From NCBI GenBank assembly GCA_949825025.1, contig OX463778.1, positions 50,120,829 to 50,184,828 of the forward strand: a stretch of 64,000 bases of DNA, written 5' to 3'. Both the position numbers and the translations under genes were made by a program. The DNA comes from Siphlonurus alternatus. Lineage: Eukaryota > Arthropoda > Insecta > Ephemeroptera > Siphlonuridae. The notes beneath the pieces were generated by a model. That model saw nothing but the letters and a program-made list of their open reading frames with translations. It was not told the origin of the DNA and searched no databases. Each line of letters begins with the position of its first letter. The first letter of the stretch is position 1. Positions 48,591 to 60,618 of the stretch are shown in pieces.

Positions 48591-50818
48591 TCAGTAGCGG
48601 CTGCCTCTATTGTTCGGGACTTCACCCAAGTAGATGGGAACGTTTCCATACGGCGATGAGTCTCCTAAAATTACGAGAATTGTACATTAATGATATCTTT
48701 TTAGTCAAAATCATTTATATTTTATTTATGTAAATATATTAGGAAGATTTTGTTTTAAGCTTATTATAAAGATTGTATATGAGTTAACGATTTAAAATTA
48801 ATGGTTTTCAATTATTTTATTAAGTAAAATAATTATCAATATTTTTATTACATCATAGGACAAAATTAAATATTTTAAATTGAAAATAAAATAGAAACAC
48901 AAAACATAACGATATTTACGCATTGCATGACACAAAATACTTACTTTGGTTTCCATTGTTTGTTGGTTTACATTTCTTGCATTTACATTTGCATTTACAT
49001 TTGTAATTTGTTGGTCTGGAAGTAGGTTTAGGAGTTGGTCTTCCGGTCGTAGGTCTGCTTGTTGGTTTGGGAGTTCTGCAATTGCAGGGCCTGTAAATGA
49101 TCATAAGTTATGAATTAAATTTAGTACGTTACAAAATATATAAATTAAAATGCTTTATGGCCGTTGTATATTACGCGCAATTCTGTTCTAGGTGTACAAA
49201 ATTCTAAGCATGTCAACATTAGTAAAATATATTGTATCCATAATATTGTACCAGGAAGTGATCCAATTTACTTACCTATTGTCATCATTGTTATTATTAT
49301 TAAAAACATTAGTATAATCATTTTCTTCTTGTGAGAAAAAATCTTGGTATGTCGCACTGTTAAATTTTGGCATTAGCGCTTTGATAAGGCAATTTTCAGC
49401 TGTTTTCTACGAAAATAAGAAGAAACCATATTAAAGTATCAATATTATAAGTTAAGGCATAATATGAGTCTAAAGACTTAGAATTTATATAATCAATAGA
49501 TAAAATTAAATCACATTTAAAATTGCTGTTTACTTTATATTAATTTTTTACCACAATATAAAATTTATGAAAATAAAATACCTCGACTTGTTTTCGTTCT
49601 GCATCACAATTTTTCTTTGGGAATACTTTGGGTGTTTTGATGGTGTATTCTGCAATAAGAAGAAAATTAAAATATTGTTTAATTATTTTTATTAGTAAGA
49701 CTTCTTCAGAAGCGAAACTAATAATAATAAATATTATTAAATATCGATACAAAAAGAATAAACTGGCAGTTCTTAAGTCAATAATACACGATACAAATTT
49801 CTCGTTTCAAGAAAACTTCAACTTAACTTGTGAGCGATTAATGCATGAAAATATCAATTACAATTTTTTAGAACGAAAACAAAAATCTATAATATTATTT
49901 TTTAATTGATCATAAATGTTTATATCACGATTTTATGTAATTTTTTTCTTCAAATCTTCATAAATATATACGTATTTTATCTCTATGCATGTATTAATAT
50001 TTACACTTTCAAGTAAATTTTAAAATATAAATATGCAAAATCTATAAATATATGGAACTGTAAATTCATTGTAACGTACATTAAATTGTCAAGTAATCAG
50101 AAAGGACTCGTCATAAGCATACATTTTCATAGTAAACCATACACAACTTACCCAACTTTTCTTCAGCATTATCTTCATCGTAATCCCCATCATTGTTGTA
50201 ATGTTCCTCGTTAATCTCGTGGTACTTCTCCTCCGCCACGTTTTCATCCTCGTGCACATCAGCCTCCTCGCCCGACGAACCATCTCCGTAGTCATCGTAT
50301 TCGTATCCTCCTTCGTCCTCGTCTTGTTGCAAGAACAGAAATAAATGCTATTCAACTGGTTTTAACGTGCAAATTTTCATGAAAGTTAAAGATTTGGGTA
50401 TTATTCTGCATGCTATACAGTTTAATACTTGAAGTCAAATTGTAAAATATTTCGATTCGGCTGTGAACATTACGACAGATTTTAAGATTTTGGTGTGAGA
50501 TAATCTACCCGTGAGGCTAGGCAACTTGTTTGGCATTTAAACGGAACGGGTTGCATAAATCAGGGGCCGTGGAGTTTCCAAGCTTTATACCATTGTTCCT
50601 TCCATTTAAAATACTAAAAAGTTGTCTATAACCTTTCTATGATTTGGTAGTCTTATAAATTTTATTGTTTGAGTCGAACATATTTACCGAATTTGACATT
50701 TTTAGTATTAATTATTAAAATTACCTTTATTGAATTTCTTGCTTGCTGCAAATGTCAGACTCGACAGCAGCAGTAAACACAACAGCAGGCACGGAGCGAT
50801 GGTCTCGTTTCGCCTCAT
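48591..50818 (-). CDS. S4: secreted acidic, Lys-Cys repeat protein, family not recognised
   Basis: Reverse-strand exons: 50818-50725, 50322-50152, 49649-49582, 49406-49276, 49090-48945, 48664-48591, giving 227 residues, all GT-AG and in frame. Exon 1 (94 bases) is a signal peptide (CLLLCLLLLSSLTFA). Exon 2 (1-1) is very acidic (GEEADVHEDENVAEEKYHE). Exon 3 (1-0) ends KKNCDAERKQVE, comparable with NYDAHQKELK in S5. Exon 4 (0-2) has LMPKFNSATYQDFFS, comparable with LLPKFEDLKYKQLFS in S5. Exon 5 (2-1) has TPKPTSRPTTGRPTPKPTSR then KCKCKCKCKKCK. Exon 6 has YGNVPIYLGEV and ends SRY. An acceptor before the ATG implies a leader exon. Confidence 0.75.
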
Positions 50819-50899
50819 TGTGGGTATTTACGAAACAGCTGAAACGGATACTTATATTTAGAGAGTTTACTTTACTTTACGGGCAATGACTGCTTGGTC

Positions 50900-51140
50900 C
50901 TTAGACCCGAAGTCAATACATCAATCAATTCAATTTAGAGAGTTTTATTTTAAGTTATTTATGAACTCGATCTTAACATTCTAATTGAAATTTATCTAAA
51001 TCAAGCGTTTCTCGCAACGTATCAAGGACTGAGACAGAATAATGTACACTCGTTGCAGTCGTTGCCTTGGAAAATTAATTGATAGTCTTCACTAATTGTA
51101 AGAATACCCTTAAATGCAGATCCCAGGAGATAACGGGCGC
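50900..51140. other. Upstream region of S4 with a family D fragment
   Basis: AATGTACACTCG then GTTGCCTTGGAAAATTAATT (about 51041-51080) matches the left part of family D. No promoter could be fixed. Confidence 0.4.
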
Positions 51141-51141
51141 A

Positions 51142-51471
51142 ATGGACAACATACATGACAATTTTTTATTGCAGAAATGAATAGAGGGTACCAAATTATG
51201 CTACTCTGAATTCTTTCAGATTTTTTTGAGACCCAGAACTATTTTTAAATAATTATTGAAAGTGCGGCCACGCCCCCTGGAGGCGTCAATAGGCGTCCAG
51301 TCTCTATCCTTTTTATTAAGGCTGCAGGGGTGCCAACTGAAATCACAAGACTTTCAATAATTATTTAAAAATAGTTCCGGGTTTCAAAAAAATCTGAAAA
51401 AATTCAGGGTATCATACTTTGGTACCATCTATTCATTTCTGCAATAACATTTTTTCATGTATGTTGTCCAT
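51142..51471. mobile_element. MITE family B copy
   Basis: Ends ATGGACAACATACATGA and its complement. Arms include GCAGAAATGAATAGAGGGTA and GACTTTCAATAATTATTT with mirror images. The centre carries GTGCGGCCACGCCCCCTGG. No coding capacity. Confidence 0.9.
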
Positions 51472-51594
51472 TCACGAAGCAGTTAGCCAGGTTTCTAACC
51501 ACGTTTAACTCTAGTGGTTTAACACGTGAAACAGGTATAGTTAAACGTGGTTAAGTTAAACGTGGTTAAAAACCTGGTTAACTGCTTCGTGAAT
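51470..51594. mobile_element. Short palindromic element abutting the B element
   Basis: ATTCACGAAGCAGTTAGCCA at the left is mirrored by TGGTTAACTGCTTCGTGAAT at the right, with inner arms CCACGTTTAAC and GTTAAACGTGG. A related element with the same ATTCACGAA end lies at 60749-60830. Confidence 0.75.
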
Positions 51595-51650
51595 CGCACC
51601 CAACAATTTTAGTCAAAATGCAGTAATGAACTAAAATATATATTATATAT

Positions 51651-51653
51651 ACA

Positions 51654-51732
<79 letters not shown>
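51651..51732. repeat. (TA)n microsatellite
   Basis: Roughly 40 TA units. The long Ile/Tyr open frame across it is spurious. Confidence 0.95.
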
Positions 51733-51737
<5 letters not shown>

Positions 51738-52280
51738 CCATATATAATAAAGAATACAAAAGTTCACGAACTGAAATGCTAACTTGATCGATTGCATGCA
51801 ATGCATGAAAATATTCTTAATTTTATAAAAATGCAAATAAGCTAAAAAAAAAAAACTTACTGGGAGTTTAAACTTAAACTGTTTCAACTATAAATTAATT
51901 TATTCTGAGCTCACCTTTAGTCAAAAAAGTTCAGATATCAGATACAAGACTGAACTTATACGATATCAAAATTGTAGAGCCTATATAATGATCCATTATC
52001 TTTCAAAACGTGTGCTTTTGAATAACATCATGTTTATTTGGATATTTTGAACCAATCATCTTTATCAAGGAAAAATAAATTATCTAATCTTTGTTATATA
52101 ATTACTCAAAGCTATACCTAACTATTTGAAGTCAGCGACATTAATAAATTATTACGTTCTCTTAACATCAACAATTTTATGTGCAATGTTATGAGTGAGG
52201 ATAGAGAGCATGATATTGCTGATGTAATTAAACAAATTTATGTAACAAAACAACATAATTATAATTACATGTTATTTATT

Positions 52281-52671
52281 AATAGACAATAATGGTTGCA
52301 TTTTTTTATTTCATAATTAGAAAATATACATCAAATGAAGCTTTCCTTTATTTTTTCAGATTTTTTGGAGTGCGGGAACTAATTTTAAAAAAATATTTAA
52401 AATGTCTGAATTTGGGTGGTACGCCTGATGGGACAACCGTGACGTCATCGACAGCCAATCACAGCAGCCGTGACATCATCAACAGCCAATCACAGCACGA
52501 AAAATGATGTCACGGTTGTCCCATCAGGTGTACCACCCAAATTCAGGTATTTTAAATATTTTTTTAAAATTAGTTCCCACACTCCAAAAAATCCGAAAAA
52601 ATTCAGAAAAGCATAATTTTAGGTATAGTTTCTAATTATGAAATAAAAAAATGCAACCATTATTGTCTATT
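52281..52671. mobile_element. Long perfect-armed palindromic MITE
   Basis: Ends AATAGACAATAATGGTTGCA and its exact complement. Arms stay nearly identical to the centre, where GTGACGTCATCGACAGCCAA repeats directly as GTGACATCATCAACAGCCAA. The arms share TTTTCAGATTTTTTGGAG and the complement with families A and B. Confidence 0.85.
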
Positions 52672-52915
52672 GTATTTACAAATTTGATAAGAATCTTACA
52701 GCATTTAACATAAATTTCAGAATTAACAATTAACTATCTTTAATTAATTTGACATAATTACAGCTTTATTATTTATTGTACAACGAAAAAATAAAAAAAA
52801 AATATTATAAATTGAAATTAAATTTCAGTGTTAAAATTTGTAATAATATTATATAAACAATGACATTATACAATAAATTCAACACTGACAACACTAAAAA
52901 GAATTGACGATCTAA

Positions 52916-54823
52916 TTAATATCGTCTCTTTCGAATATTTTCTTGGCAGCGCTTTCTCTTCTTGTTTATGGCAGTCATATAAATAGGAACTTTTTGAAGA
53001 ACACCATATTTTTCTGGAAAAGTTGAATATTATAATATTTTAAAACATAAAAGTTATATAATGTTGTTAATATCAAGTTAAAGTTAATGAAATAACAATA
53101 AGAAATAAAGTTGATGCAGAAAATATTTAATTATTATATTTAAAGAACAAAAGATGAAAATTTAATCATGGTTAAATATTGATAGCCTAGTTATCTTTTT
53201 TGGATAACTCTTTCGTTAATCACACTCGATGATGTGTCAATAAATTAAATACAGATACAAATAAAAGTCAACATATTTCGAATGATGAACTTACTATTCT
53301 TTAACGGACTTCTCAACTTTGTTTGCTTCGTGCATTTACATTTGCATTTACACATTTTCCTAGACACTGGAGTATTTGGTTTTGTTGCATCAAGCCTGGT
53401 CGGTCTGCAGTGTCAAATGGAAAATGTAATAAGTAAACATGTCACAATTCTAACTACACTTTTTAAACTTACCTTTCATTATTACTCGAGAATAATTGTT
53501 TGTATTTAAGATCCTCAAACTTTGGCAACAATGTATTTATAGGTCTACTTTCTGGTATTTCAGAACGTACAATTTTATTTCGAATTTTATTACGTCTTTT
53601 CTTATTTTTAGTTTTCTTAGCAGTCTTACACTTTCTTTGTATTTTTGGTAAGTGTGCGACAAAATCTAAATTAATATTAACTGTATTTTTACTCTTTTTA
53701 TTACGTATTGATGATTGCACTGATGAGCCTACGAGATTATCTTGATTATTTATGTACGGATCTTTTGGCTCGTTATTACGATCCTCATCATATATTGAGT
53801 TATCCAGCTGGTCTGTAGGACAAAGACAGTACCCGTGGTTCAGTGCTCCTAAATCTTTAGGCTCTAACTCGTCCACGCTATCTTCGGAAGAATCATCTTG
53901 ATTATCGTGGTCCACCAAATATTCTTCATTAGGACTCTCTTCGTCTTCTTCGGAATCGAATTGATTTTCACTATCAATATCCCGTGATTTCGAGTTCGCA
54001 CTACATGATGTGCATTTACTTGGAGAAATTTCTTGTAAAGCTTCAAACATGGAGTTTAAAGATTTTAATTGATCAGCTAAATTACTTATAATTTGTTCTT
54101 GATTCTGTAAATAAGCAGAACAAAATGATATGAGTGTAAAAATTCTGTTTCATGTGCAAGAATATTAAAACTTACTTTTAATTCCTTTTGGTGTGCGTCG
54201 TAATTTATTTGATCGTCTGAGACAGCGTTAACTGTAAGAGATATGTTGAAAATGTTCTTAGTTTGTATATATAACATATTTTTTTCAATAACTAAGGCCA
54301 AAAATCAAAGTTAAACTAACAACTCTATACCATAAAAATAGAACTACTTATTGAGCTGGTGGGGATCTACATTTATCAATATTATTGTATAATCATACTT
54401 TTAAAAATGCTATAATATTATTTTATTCTTTTACACATTAAAAATACCACACTTTTGATGTTGATAGTACACTCAAACTGTCTCATCGCCTCGAGATTAA
54501 ACAACTTGCTCACCACCAATCAGGAGGCCTGTTGCTCGCAGCTCTGATTTGCCACTGAACAAGTTGCTTATACCCTCATTACAAAATGATTCATGGAATT
54601 ATTTTAGCAATTAAAATATAAAATTTATATGAAAGTAAAACATTCTTGATTCTCAAATATCAAATTTACAGCTGTTGTTTTAATTAAGAGTGTCTTAATG
54701 ATCTTCTCCTTTCTATATTGATAACTCACTCTCGTCATCATTACGTGTCCCAGCTGGTCCCGTCAGCACGCTGCGCACCAAACACGTCAGTAAACAGCTG
54801 ATCACGTACCCACCTGGTCTCAT
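52916..54823 (-). CDS. S5: secreted acidic/basic modular protein, family not recognised
   Basis: Reverse-strand exons: 54823-54730, 54231-54176, 54104-53473, 53404-53295, 53013-52916, giving 329 residues. Exon 1 (94 bases, as in S4) is a signal-like peptide (YVISCLLTCLVRSVLT). Exon 2 (1-0) contains INYDAHQKELK. Exon 3 (0-2) starts with a helix (NLADQLKSLNSMFEALQEI) and KCTSC, then a long acidic stretch, then a basic tract (KCKTAKKTKNKKRRNKIRNK) and LLPKFEDLKYKQLF. Exon 4 (2-1) has TRLDATKPNTPVSRKMCKCK, the counterpart of exon 5 in S4. Exon 5 has YGVLQKVPIYM and ends RKRRY. An acceptor (CATTTCAG) before the ATG again implies a leader exon. Confidence 0.75.
54486..54572. repeat. Short palindromic repeat upstream of S5 exon 2
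   Basis: CGAGATTAAACAACTTGCTC and TGAACAAGTTGCTTATA form inverted ends. CGAGATTAAGCAACTTGTTG recurs at about 63916 and AGGCAACTTGTTTGG at about 50519. Confidence 0.45.
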
Positions 54824-54957
54824 ATCAAAACCTGCGTGCTACCTCGACACTGAAATGTAACATTATCTAAGAATTCTATGAGATTTATGTTGTAGTTTTT
54901 AGTAAAAAGTCAGTCATAGAGAGTGGGACTATTAGTACAGCGCAAATGCAATGTACA

Positions 54958-55080
54958 GTACACTCTTCGCCTTGGAAAATTTCCCATGCTTGCAACCGTG
55001 TTAATCATCATGCCCTGTGTTATTCTTACGAGGTATTAACAAGGCCGCAAAGATAAATATTCAGAAGCAACGTCTGTACC
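54958..55080. repeat. Short palindromic dispersed repeat, copy 3 (family D)
   Basis: GTACACTCTTCGCCTTGGAA and AATTTCCC at the left; AACAAGGCCGCAA and AACGTCTGTAC at the right; the centre reads CCTGTGTTATTCTTACGAGG. Confidence 0.65.
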
Positions 55081-55177
55081 TTTCATTTTGAGTATGACTG
55101 GTCAAATGGTAATCAATTGGTAATATATGTTAAGTGATTTTTTTCTACAGTGTTTCTACAAGAGAAATTGCAGGGTA

Positions 55178-55513
55178 ATGGACAACATACATGAAAAAAA
55201 ATTATTACAGAAATGAATAGAGGGTACCAAATTATGCTACTCTGAATTTTTTCAGATTTTTTTGAAACCCAGAACAATTTTTAAATAATCATTGAAAGTG
55301 CGGCCACGCCCCCTGGAGGTGTCAATATATAGGCGTTTGGTCTCTATCCTTTTTATTAAGAATTCAGGGGTGCCAACTGAAATTACAGGACTTTCAATAA
55401 TTATTTAAAAATAGTTCCGGGTCTCAAAAAAGTCTTAAAAAACTCAGAGTAGCATAATTTGGTATACCCTCTATTCATTTCTGCAATAAATTTTTTTCAT
55501 GTATGTTGTCCAT
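55178..55513. mobile_element. MITE family B copy
   Basis: Ends ATGGACAACATACATGA and the complement; same core as the copies at 51142 and 55849. Confidence 0.9.
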
Positions 55514-55848
55514 TGTTAAAAATAGCACATTAAAAATTATGGCATAAGTTTATTAAATTTATTATGTAAAAATTATCCTTTTAATTAAGTGTTTAAATTT
55601 ATACTACTTAAGAAATATTGAGCCATTTTAAATAAAATCGATACAGATAAAAAATTAATAAAAGAATTTGGCCTAAAGTATAATCAATGAATTATGCACA
55701 ATTAATTTTTATTAATTATATGTATTTTTCAATAAATTTATACACAATAAATAATATTTCACTATATCCTTGTATATATTGTTATAAATTTTTTTAATAT
55801 ATATATTTTAATATAGTTAGTTTATCATATACTAAATTATTTATAGTA

Positions 55849-56182
55849 ATGGACAACATACATGAAATAAATTTATTGCAGAAATGAATAGAGGGTACCA
55901 AATTATGCTACTCTGAATTTTTTTAGATTTTTTTGAGACCCAGAACTATTTTTAAATAATTATTGAAAATGCTGCTACGCCCCCTGGAGGCGTCAATATA
56001 TAGGCGTCCAGTCTCTATCCTTTTTATTAAGAATTCAGGAGTGCCAACTGAAATCACAGGACTTTCAATAATTATTTAAATATAGTTCCGGGTCTCAAAG
56101 AAATCTGAAAAAAATCAGAGTAGCATAATTTGGTACTCTCTATTCATTTCTGCAATAATTTTTTTTCATGTATGTTGTCCAT
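55849..56182. mobile_element. MITE family B copy
   Basis: Ends ATGGACAACATACATGA and the complement, only about 335 bases from the previous copy, with the same orientation of the asymmetric centre (GCCCCCTGGAGGCGTCAATA). Confidence 0.9.
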
Positions 56183-56189
56183 TCTATAA

Positions 56190-57200
56190 GTAAAAAAGTT
56201 CAAGTCTGAAAATTCAATATTTTAAATGCTGGCTATACTTTCCAATTTTTCCAGCCTTCAAATATTGAAAAAATATGAATCACGAAGAAAGATACCCACG
56301 TTCTTCACTAACCATGCACATATAGCGTTTAGTAAGTAAGCCTAATTCAATGACACTGATAAACGCGGGTCAATAGTGCAAAACCTGTTAATCTTTCTAT
56401 AATATTTATCACTTATTCCTGAATGCCCATATAAATGAATCTTTATTAATGTTTTGGTATATTATGTGTAATACCAGCTTCTCTAAATACTTACCAACAT
56501 AAAGGTAGATTTCCAGAAAAAAACTAAACTCATAACTTGGTTGACGTGACTTTATAAATAATCTGTAATCTTTGTAAACGTGCTCAAATGAAAGGCATTT
56601 AAATTTTATTTAAAAAAACTATAAAATGTGTGTAAAAAAAAAACGTTATTTCTGGATTTGACGCATAGAAACGCAATAAAAATATAAACAGTATGAAAAT
56701 GCATATTTTTATTACAAAATATATACAACTTTGCGTAAGAAAACGTGCATGATGGAAGAGTGACAGGGCAGAACTGTGTTTTGTTTATTAAATGATAAGG
56801 CATGCATGTAATTTTCCTTCTTGTGCACCATGAAACAACTTTAATTATAATTGTTACTATTTGTTACATAATTATAGTCCCTTCATTTTAAACAATCAGA
56901 AAACATTTTTTTGGAAAATCTACAAAATAAATCGAAACCAAAAAAAAAAGGCATCAGATGTTAATTGATTTGTTTCAATGATTTATTGTTTTTATTGTCT
57001 GTTTAACAATCACACCAGCTAATTTTAGACTTCACTGTACTATGACCAAATTACTGTGTGTATGATTTTTTTTAAACAATAACTAAGACCTGAATAAAAT
57101 AAAAGAAAAACGATAAGTCTTAATATATAATTAATTTTAAATACAAAGATATACGTATGTAATTCCACTAACAATAAGGACATATTTAATAATTAAACAT
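56190..57200. other. AT-rich intergenic DNA between S5 and S6
   Basis: No gene or repeat recognised. Confidence 0.5.
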
Positions 57201-57204
57201 TATT

Positions 57205-57450
57205 AAGTTAATGAAACACTTACATGAAATTTTTTTACTGCAAATATGAATAGAGGGTACACACCAAATTATGCTACTCCGAAATTCTTCAGATTTTTTT
57301 AAGGCTCCAGGGGTACCAACATAAATTAGAGAACTTCAATAATTATTTAAAAATAGTTCCGGGGCTTAAAAAAATCTGAAAAATTCAGAGTGGCATAATT
57401 TGATACACTCTTTTCATTTTTGCATTAAAAAATTTTCGTGTAAGTTAATT
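57205..57450. mobile_element. Short, internally deleted MITE family B copy
   Basis: ACTTACATGAAAT and TTTCGTGTAAGT ends. The core TGAATAGAGGGTA and AATAATTATTTAAAAATAGT are kept but the GC-rich centre is mostly missing. Confidence 0.7.
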
Positions 57451-57605
57451 AAAATGAATTGTTCTGCATTACATTTTGTTTTGTATCTTGCAACAGCTCC
57501 TAATTTGCATATAGACATTAGAGACTCAGATTTGCAAGTTTGAGGGAGGTGAGTGTAGACATTTTCTCTTGAACTCCATCCAGGCGTGTGCCGAAGAGTG
57601 CACTG

Positions 57606-58139
57606 TTAGTAACGCTTCCTGAATGGACAACGGCATTTCTTTTTTGCTCTCTTTTCAGGAACACCGCCCTTTAATTTGTATAAAGATACTCCCTTCTGCT
57701 TTTTCCCTGAAAATTAAAACAAACAATTTTTAGGTAAGTATTTTCATCAATTTAAATAAAAATTACCTATATAGTATATTTTCAAATAACTATGTCACTG
57801 ATGTTGTTGTTTGTACATCATACATGTACAACATCATATATGTTGTAAGTAACCTAAATATTCTTCTGTCAGATATTTCAAATTATTTTAGAGATAAATA
57901 TATAAAAAAAAAATTAACATGATGTTTCATGTAAAGAATTAAAAAAAAAAAACAAAAAAAAAAAAAACATGATATCCTGTTATAAGTTTGTAATTTTATT
58001 TTACGCCAAAATCACCTGTTAAGTTAAAACTCTCGTTTAATTTTTTTCAAATTTTATATATAATATATGAAGATGAAATATAGTAAGTTTTTCAACTTAC
58101 AGACATTGGCAGTATTTTATATAATTTTAAACTTCTACG

Positions 58140-58170
<31 letters not shown>

Positions 58171-60383
58171 TATAATACACTTATATAATATAATGAAAAA
58201 ATAATATTTTTACAGACAAGGTTTGTATTATCATTATTAATTGAATGGTTGTAAAACTATTTTCCAATCGAAGAATAAAAATAACTTGCATATTTTTATT
58301 ACTGTTTTGTTATGACTTTAATTGGGATCTTTTTCTTTATCCCCATTGTGAACTCAAACTATGAACGTACCACCTTTACGGTATTTACGACATTTGCGAC
58401 GCAGCACCATTCCTCCGTATTTGGATTTTACTCTGACGTCGTAACATTTCTTTATTGGCTTAGGTGGGGAACACGCTCTGAAAAAAAATGAAGCGTTTTA
58501 CAATAATGATGCAATGTGTATCTCACTCACAAGTCAGTTCTGTAATAGAGCAATTACAACTCAAGACAATCTTAACTTTTCATTAAGAAGATCTGACGAA
58601 TTTAGTAGCACATCAATAGATGTCAAATGTCTTTCAAAAAAATAATCAAAATAAATTACTTTCCAACACTCACCCAAAAAAGATGCAAGTTTCCACCTGT
58701 CAGTGCACTCGAATCCTCCCCCCTCCCTCTTTCCTTTCCTCCACACAGCAGACACTCTTAAACGAGGAAAATGGCTTCAGCTTTTATATTTTTTTCTTTC
58801 GTTTTATAACTAATGTTAAACATATTTGTGCACCAAAAAAATAGTCACCACCCTCAGCATTCCACCAGTTCAGCAGTTGACATTCAAAAAGCACGTCAAA
58901 TAAAATTAGGGCTTATGACGTCAAGAGCCATGATAGGTCAAGCACAACCAATCGTTTGTTTGAGACACAAGTAAGTTTGATATTATTTATAAAACGGTAA
59001 AAATATAAAAGCTAAAGCCGTTCCCCTCCTTTAAATAAGTTTTAACTCCGTGTTATTACCCAGAGTCGATTAGCACATCATGAACCTCATGACTGGCACC
59101 TTAAAACGCACTTTATATTAAAATTTCAGACACCGTTGACAGAGCCAAATTCCATAATGGACAACTTACATGAAATATTTTTACTGAAAAAAATGAATAG
59201 AGAGTTCATACCAAATTATGCTATTCTGAAATTTTTCAGATTTTTTTTTTTTTTTTTTTTAGTCCTGCAACTATTTTTAAAAATTTATTGAAAGTGCAGC
59301 CACGCCCCTGGAGGCGTCAATAGGCATTTTTGCCCTACCCTTTTAATTACGGATTCAGGGGTGCCAACTTAAATTACAGGACTTTCAATAATTTTTTTAA
59401 AAATAGTTCCGGGACTCAAAAAATCTGGAAAAAATTCAGAGTGGCATAATTTGATACCCTGTTTTCATTTTTGCAATAAAATTTTTCATGTATGTTGTCC
59501 ATTCATGAAGTTCGTAAAATACAAAGAAGGTTAAATTAAATATAATGAATAAACTGTGGGCGAGACCTCACCGTTGCACCTGGTCGTCGTGAGTTTGCGG
59601 CGGTTGGTCTGGTGCCTGATAGCCGTGCTCAAGGTCAGGTCGCTCCGTGAACTCATCCTCGTCAGTTTGAGGGAGGCCAGGTCGCTCCTTTGGGTCATCC
59701 TCGGAGTTCAAGCCACGACTATCTTTGCACTTACCTATTAACTTCTCTATATTGGATAAAATTGGAACTACATCTTTGAAGATATTTAGTAAGTGAGAGG
59801 TGTTTCGAGAATTCACCTGAAATTTAAAATGAGCAAATTTTAATCACTGTTTGGAACAAATTTTGATTACATATAGTTACATTACAATCAATTTTAATAT
59901 TAAATAACTTACACCATGCAAAGAGGGTATAGATCTGGTATAGAAAGTAAATCATGTGAAGACATGATGCACTTCGTATTACTTTGAACTTCTCTGAAGT
60001 CTATATAAGCTTTATTTACTTTGATTTTATAAACAATACAGTACAGCTATATCAAAAAATTAACTTTAAGATTAATACACCATTCAGGATAATAAAATTT
60101 ATTGTTTAATAATAAGATTTTTTTATGTTTTAAATAATATCCGAAATGCTCTCACCTGCAAAGCGTTGCTTATTTCTTCTAATTGGTCTTTGCAGCCGCA
60201 AAGCTCAAGTTGATCTCCACCAATTGTACCCTCTATTAAAAAAAAATAATAATAATATTAATAGATTATTAAAATAGTGGTCTTTTAAATGTATACTATA
60301 TGGGTTGTAGCACCGGTAGGTGGAAATACTATAACTATGTAATGTATCTTCAAAATAATAGGTTTCTTCGTAAATACAATATA

Positions 60384-60453
<70 letters not shown>

Positions 60454-60539
60454 TATGTGATAACTTTTTCAAAAGAGTTTGGAATTTGATTTTAAGAACA
60501 CATGTTACAAAGATGGTGTAAGCCAGAGTAAAATATTAT

Positions 60540-60618
<79 letters not shown>

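Noticed and set aside
51609..51887. Frame with alternating Ile and Tyr
   Set aside because: Translation of a TA microsatellite.
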